DNA from: Pseudomonas asuensis
GTDB taxonomy: Bacteria > Pseudomonadota > Gammaproteobacteria > Pseudomonadales > Pseudomonadaceae
NCBI RefSeq assembly: GCF_014646755.1
Contig: NZ_BMNW01000003.1
Span: forward strand, 310,001 to 374,000
Length of the DNA stretch: 64,000 bases
Reading direction: 5' to 3'
The notes beneath the pieces were generated by a model that worked only from the letters and a program-made list of their open reading frames with translations, ran no database searches and had not been told where the DNA came from. The translations under genes and the position numbers were made by a program. The first letter of the stretch is position 1. Every line of letters starts with the position of its first letter. Below are positions 63,016 to 64,000 of the stretch, in pieces.

Positions 63016-63480
63016 TTAACCAATGGTCACCGGTGGTAGAGTGCTTAGCTCAATACTTAGCGCTCTTTTAGGGGCTAGGACTTCGGCCTCTCCATCGACA
63101 ACTTGCTCATCGTTCTGGTTGAAGACGCGTGTGGCCAGACGCACTCGATTCTTGGGCAGCTTTTCCAATACTTCGATTTCGATTTTTAGCGTATCACCCA
63201 GCTTTACGGCCTTGTTAAAGCTTAGGGTTTGTCCCAGGTAAATAGAGCCAGGACCAGGAAGCTCGCATGCAATAGCCGCACTGATCAGGGCGCCGCTCAG
63301 CATGCCGTGGGCGATACGCTCACGGAAAGCGCTTCTGGCAGCATAGTCAGCGTCCAGATGCACAGGGTTGCGGTCGCCGGAGAGTTCAGCAAACAGGAGT
63401 ACGTCGCGCTCTTCAATCACGCGAGTAACACAGGCTTTCTGGCCTACTTCCAAAGCTTCATATGGGATATTGTCGGTCAT
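63016..63480 (-). CDS. MaoC-like (R)-specific enoyl-CoA hydratase (PhaJ type)
   Basis: A 154-residue hotdog hydratase. The catalytic motif GDRNPVHLD gives Asp36 and His41; AHGMLSGALISAAIA is also typical. PhaJ enzymes hydrate trans-2-enoyl-CoA from beta-oxidation to (R)-3-hydroxyacyl-CoA, for polyhydroxyalkanoate or lipid synthesis. It is divergent from fadD, matching the P. aeruginosa neighbourhood. Confidence 0.9.
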   Translation of the reverse strand: MTDNIPYEALEVGQKACVTRVIEERDVLLFAELSGDRNPVHLDADYAARSAFRERIAHGMLSGALISAAIACELPGPGSIYLGQTLSFNKAVKLGDTLKIEIEVLEKLPKNRVRLATRVFNQNDEQVVDGEAEVLAPKRALSIELSTLPPVTIG

Positions 63481-63804
63481 GCTTAAAGATGGTCTCGTCT
63501 TCTGTTGTTACGATAGGGTAGGACGGATCTGACGTTATCGGTACCCGAAGTGAATAGTAGGGACGCCACTTTATAGGGATATGGCACGTTCTCTAGCATT
63601 TCAGTGGGTTATAAAGGAATATTGAAGACTAATCTGGTTAATTGATGTGACTGTAAATTAAGTTTTGGTCATTTTTGTTACCAGGAGTCCGCTTTTCGGT
63701 GCTGGTGGAGGCCTGCCAAAGCTGATAATCTCGGTACGCCTTCGTCGTAAGAGTGGGCGATACAATCACAACAAGATCACGTTGTCGCTTAGGAGTGGGC
63801 TTCC
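63481..63804. other. 324-nt divergent control region between maoC-like and fadD
   Basis: Both genes start outward from here. The middle (about 63600-63690) is AT-rich and probably holds their promoters, but no convincing -35/-10 pair or known operator could be fixed by eye. Confidence 0.5.
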
Positions 63805-64000
63805 ATGACCCCGAATTTCTGGAAGGACAAATATCCGGATGGTATCGCCTCCGAGATCGATCCTGATCGTTATCCTAATGTCCAGACGGTCCTCAGGGAA
63901 TCCTGCGAGCGTTTCGCCAACAAGATTGCCTTCAGCAATTTAGGGCAGACCCTTACCTACCGTGAGTTGTATGCCTTGTCTGGCCAATTCGCGACTTATT
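63805..64000 (+). CDS. fadD: Long-chain fatty acid CoA ligase FadD, N-terminal part (3' truncated by window edge)
   Basis: The first 65 codons of an acyl-CoA synthetase: MTPNFWKDKYPDGIASEI, then PNVQTVLRESCERFANKIAFSNLG and TLTYRELYALS. This is the typical FadD N-terminus; the AMP-binding motif lies beyond the window. A good AGGAG site precedes ATG 63805. It activates fatty acids for beta-oxidation. Confidence 0.93.
   Translation, partial: MTPNFWKDKYPDGIASEIDPDRYPNVQTVLRESCERFANKIAFSNLGQTLTYRELYALSGQFATY

Noticed and set aside
63588-63604. TGGCACGTTCTCTAGCA as a sigma-54 promoter for fadD
   Set aside because: GG and GC are 11 nt apart, one more than the strict spacing, and it lies about 200 nt from the start.
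1-64000. CRISPR arrays, insertion sequences, prophage or restriction genes
   Set aside because: No regular spacer repeats, transposase motifs or terminal inverted repeats were found by eye anywhere in the window.

Overview
The window is bacterial chromosome from a gammaproteobacterium of the Pseudomonas lineage. The evidence is gene content and order. The left block is ruvB-ybgC-tolQRAB-pal-cpoB-queE-queC-tRNA-Lys-nadA-bepA-like-tusA-like-bcp-gcvR-dapA-bamC-MBL-purC-tRNA-Ser. The right block runs from a CbrA-like sensor kinase through rdgC, an FKBP lipoprotein, an EAL-CBS-GGDEF protein, prc, a phosphorus-type ABC operon, apeB, rluA, minEDC, an lpxL-type acyltransferase, pirin, an mlaA-like gene, a betaine-binding protein, maoC and fadD. 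From memory both blocks match P. aeruginosa order, but they lie far apart there. Base composition looks more moderate than in P. aeruginosa, so a lower-GC member such as the P. luteola group is my best guess; this is inference.

Layout. 1-15.7 kb: housekeeping (Holliday junction, Tol-Pal envelope, queuosine precursor, NAD, diaminopimelate, BAM and purine genes), two tRNAs and clear terminators. 15.7-28.2 kb: a metabolic section with trehalase, a nitrilase-family amidase, two paralogous betaine-type binding proteins around a PhnD-like protein, a ProW/ProV pair, TerC, and a codBA pair behind a likely sigma-54 promoter. 28.1-28.5 kb: a convergent, AT-rich gap full of palindromes. 28.5-44.6 kb: sensor kinase, acetyltransferase, LplT-like MFS, a guanidinium exporter behind a guanidine-II riboswitch, BASS symporter, rdgC, a duplicated Val-Asp tRNA pair, FKBP, c-di-GMP protein, prc and quinone reductase. 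44.6-50.7 kb: a six-gene, translationally coupled operon (binding protein, cytosolic AP-superfamily hydrolase, two permeases, ATPase, HAD phosphatase) with a GntR/UTRA regulator and two matching operator-like sites. 50.7-64 kb: an E. coli-type gmhA downstream of apeB, a decayed methyltransferase gene, rluA, minEDC, lipid and envelope genes, and fadD running off the edge.

How the genes work together. Tol-Pal/CpoB and MinCDE serve constriction and septum placement. BamC, the BepA-like protease, the MlaA-like protein, the lauroyl acyltransferase and Prc serve envelope assembly and quality control. The betaine and cytosine clusters and the phosphorus-type operon are scavenging systems.

The most interesting items are: (1) the import-plus-two-hydrolase operon with its operator pair, substrate unknown; (2) the guanidine-II riboswitch ahead of gdx; (3) a strong orphan terminator upstream of the tRNA array and the palindromic convergent gap at 28.2-28.5 kb, both candidate hidden RNAs; (4) the methyltransferase relic between apeB and rluA; (5) the 62-nt coding overlap of bamC with the MBL gene. 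All calls come from reading the sequence; no database search was run.
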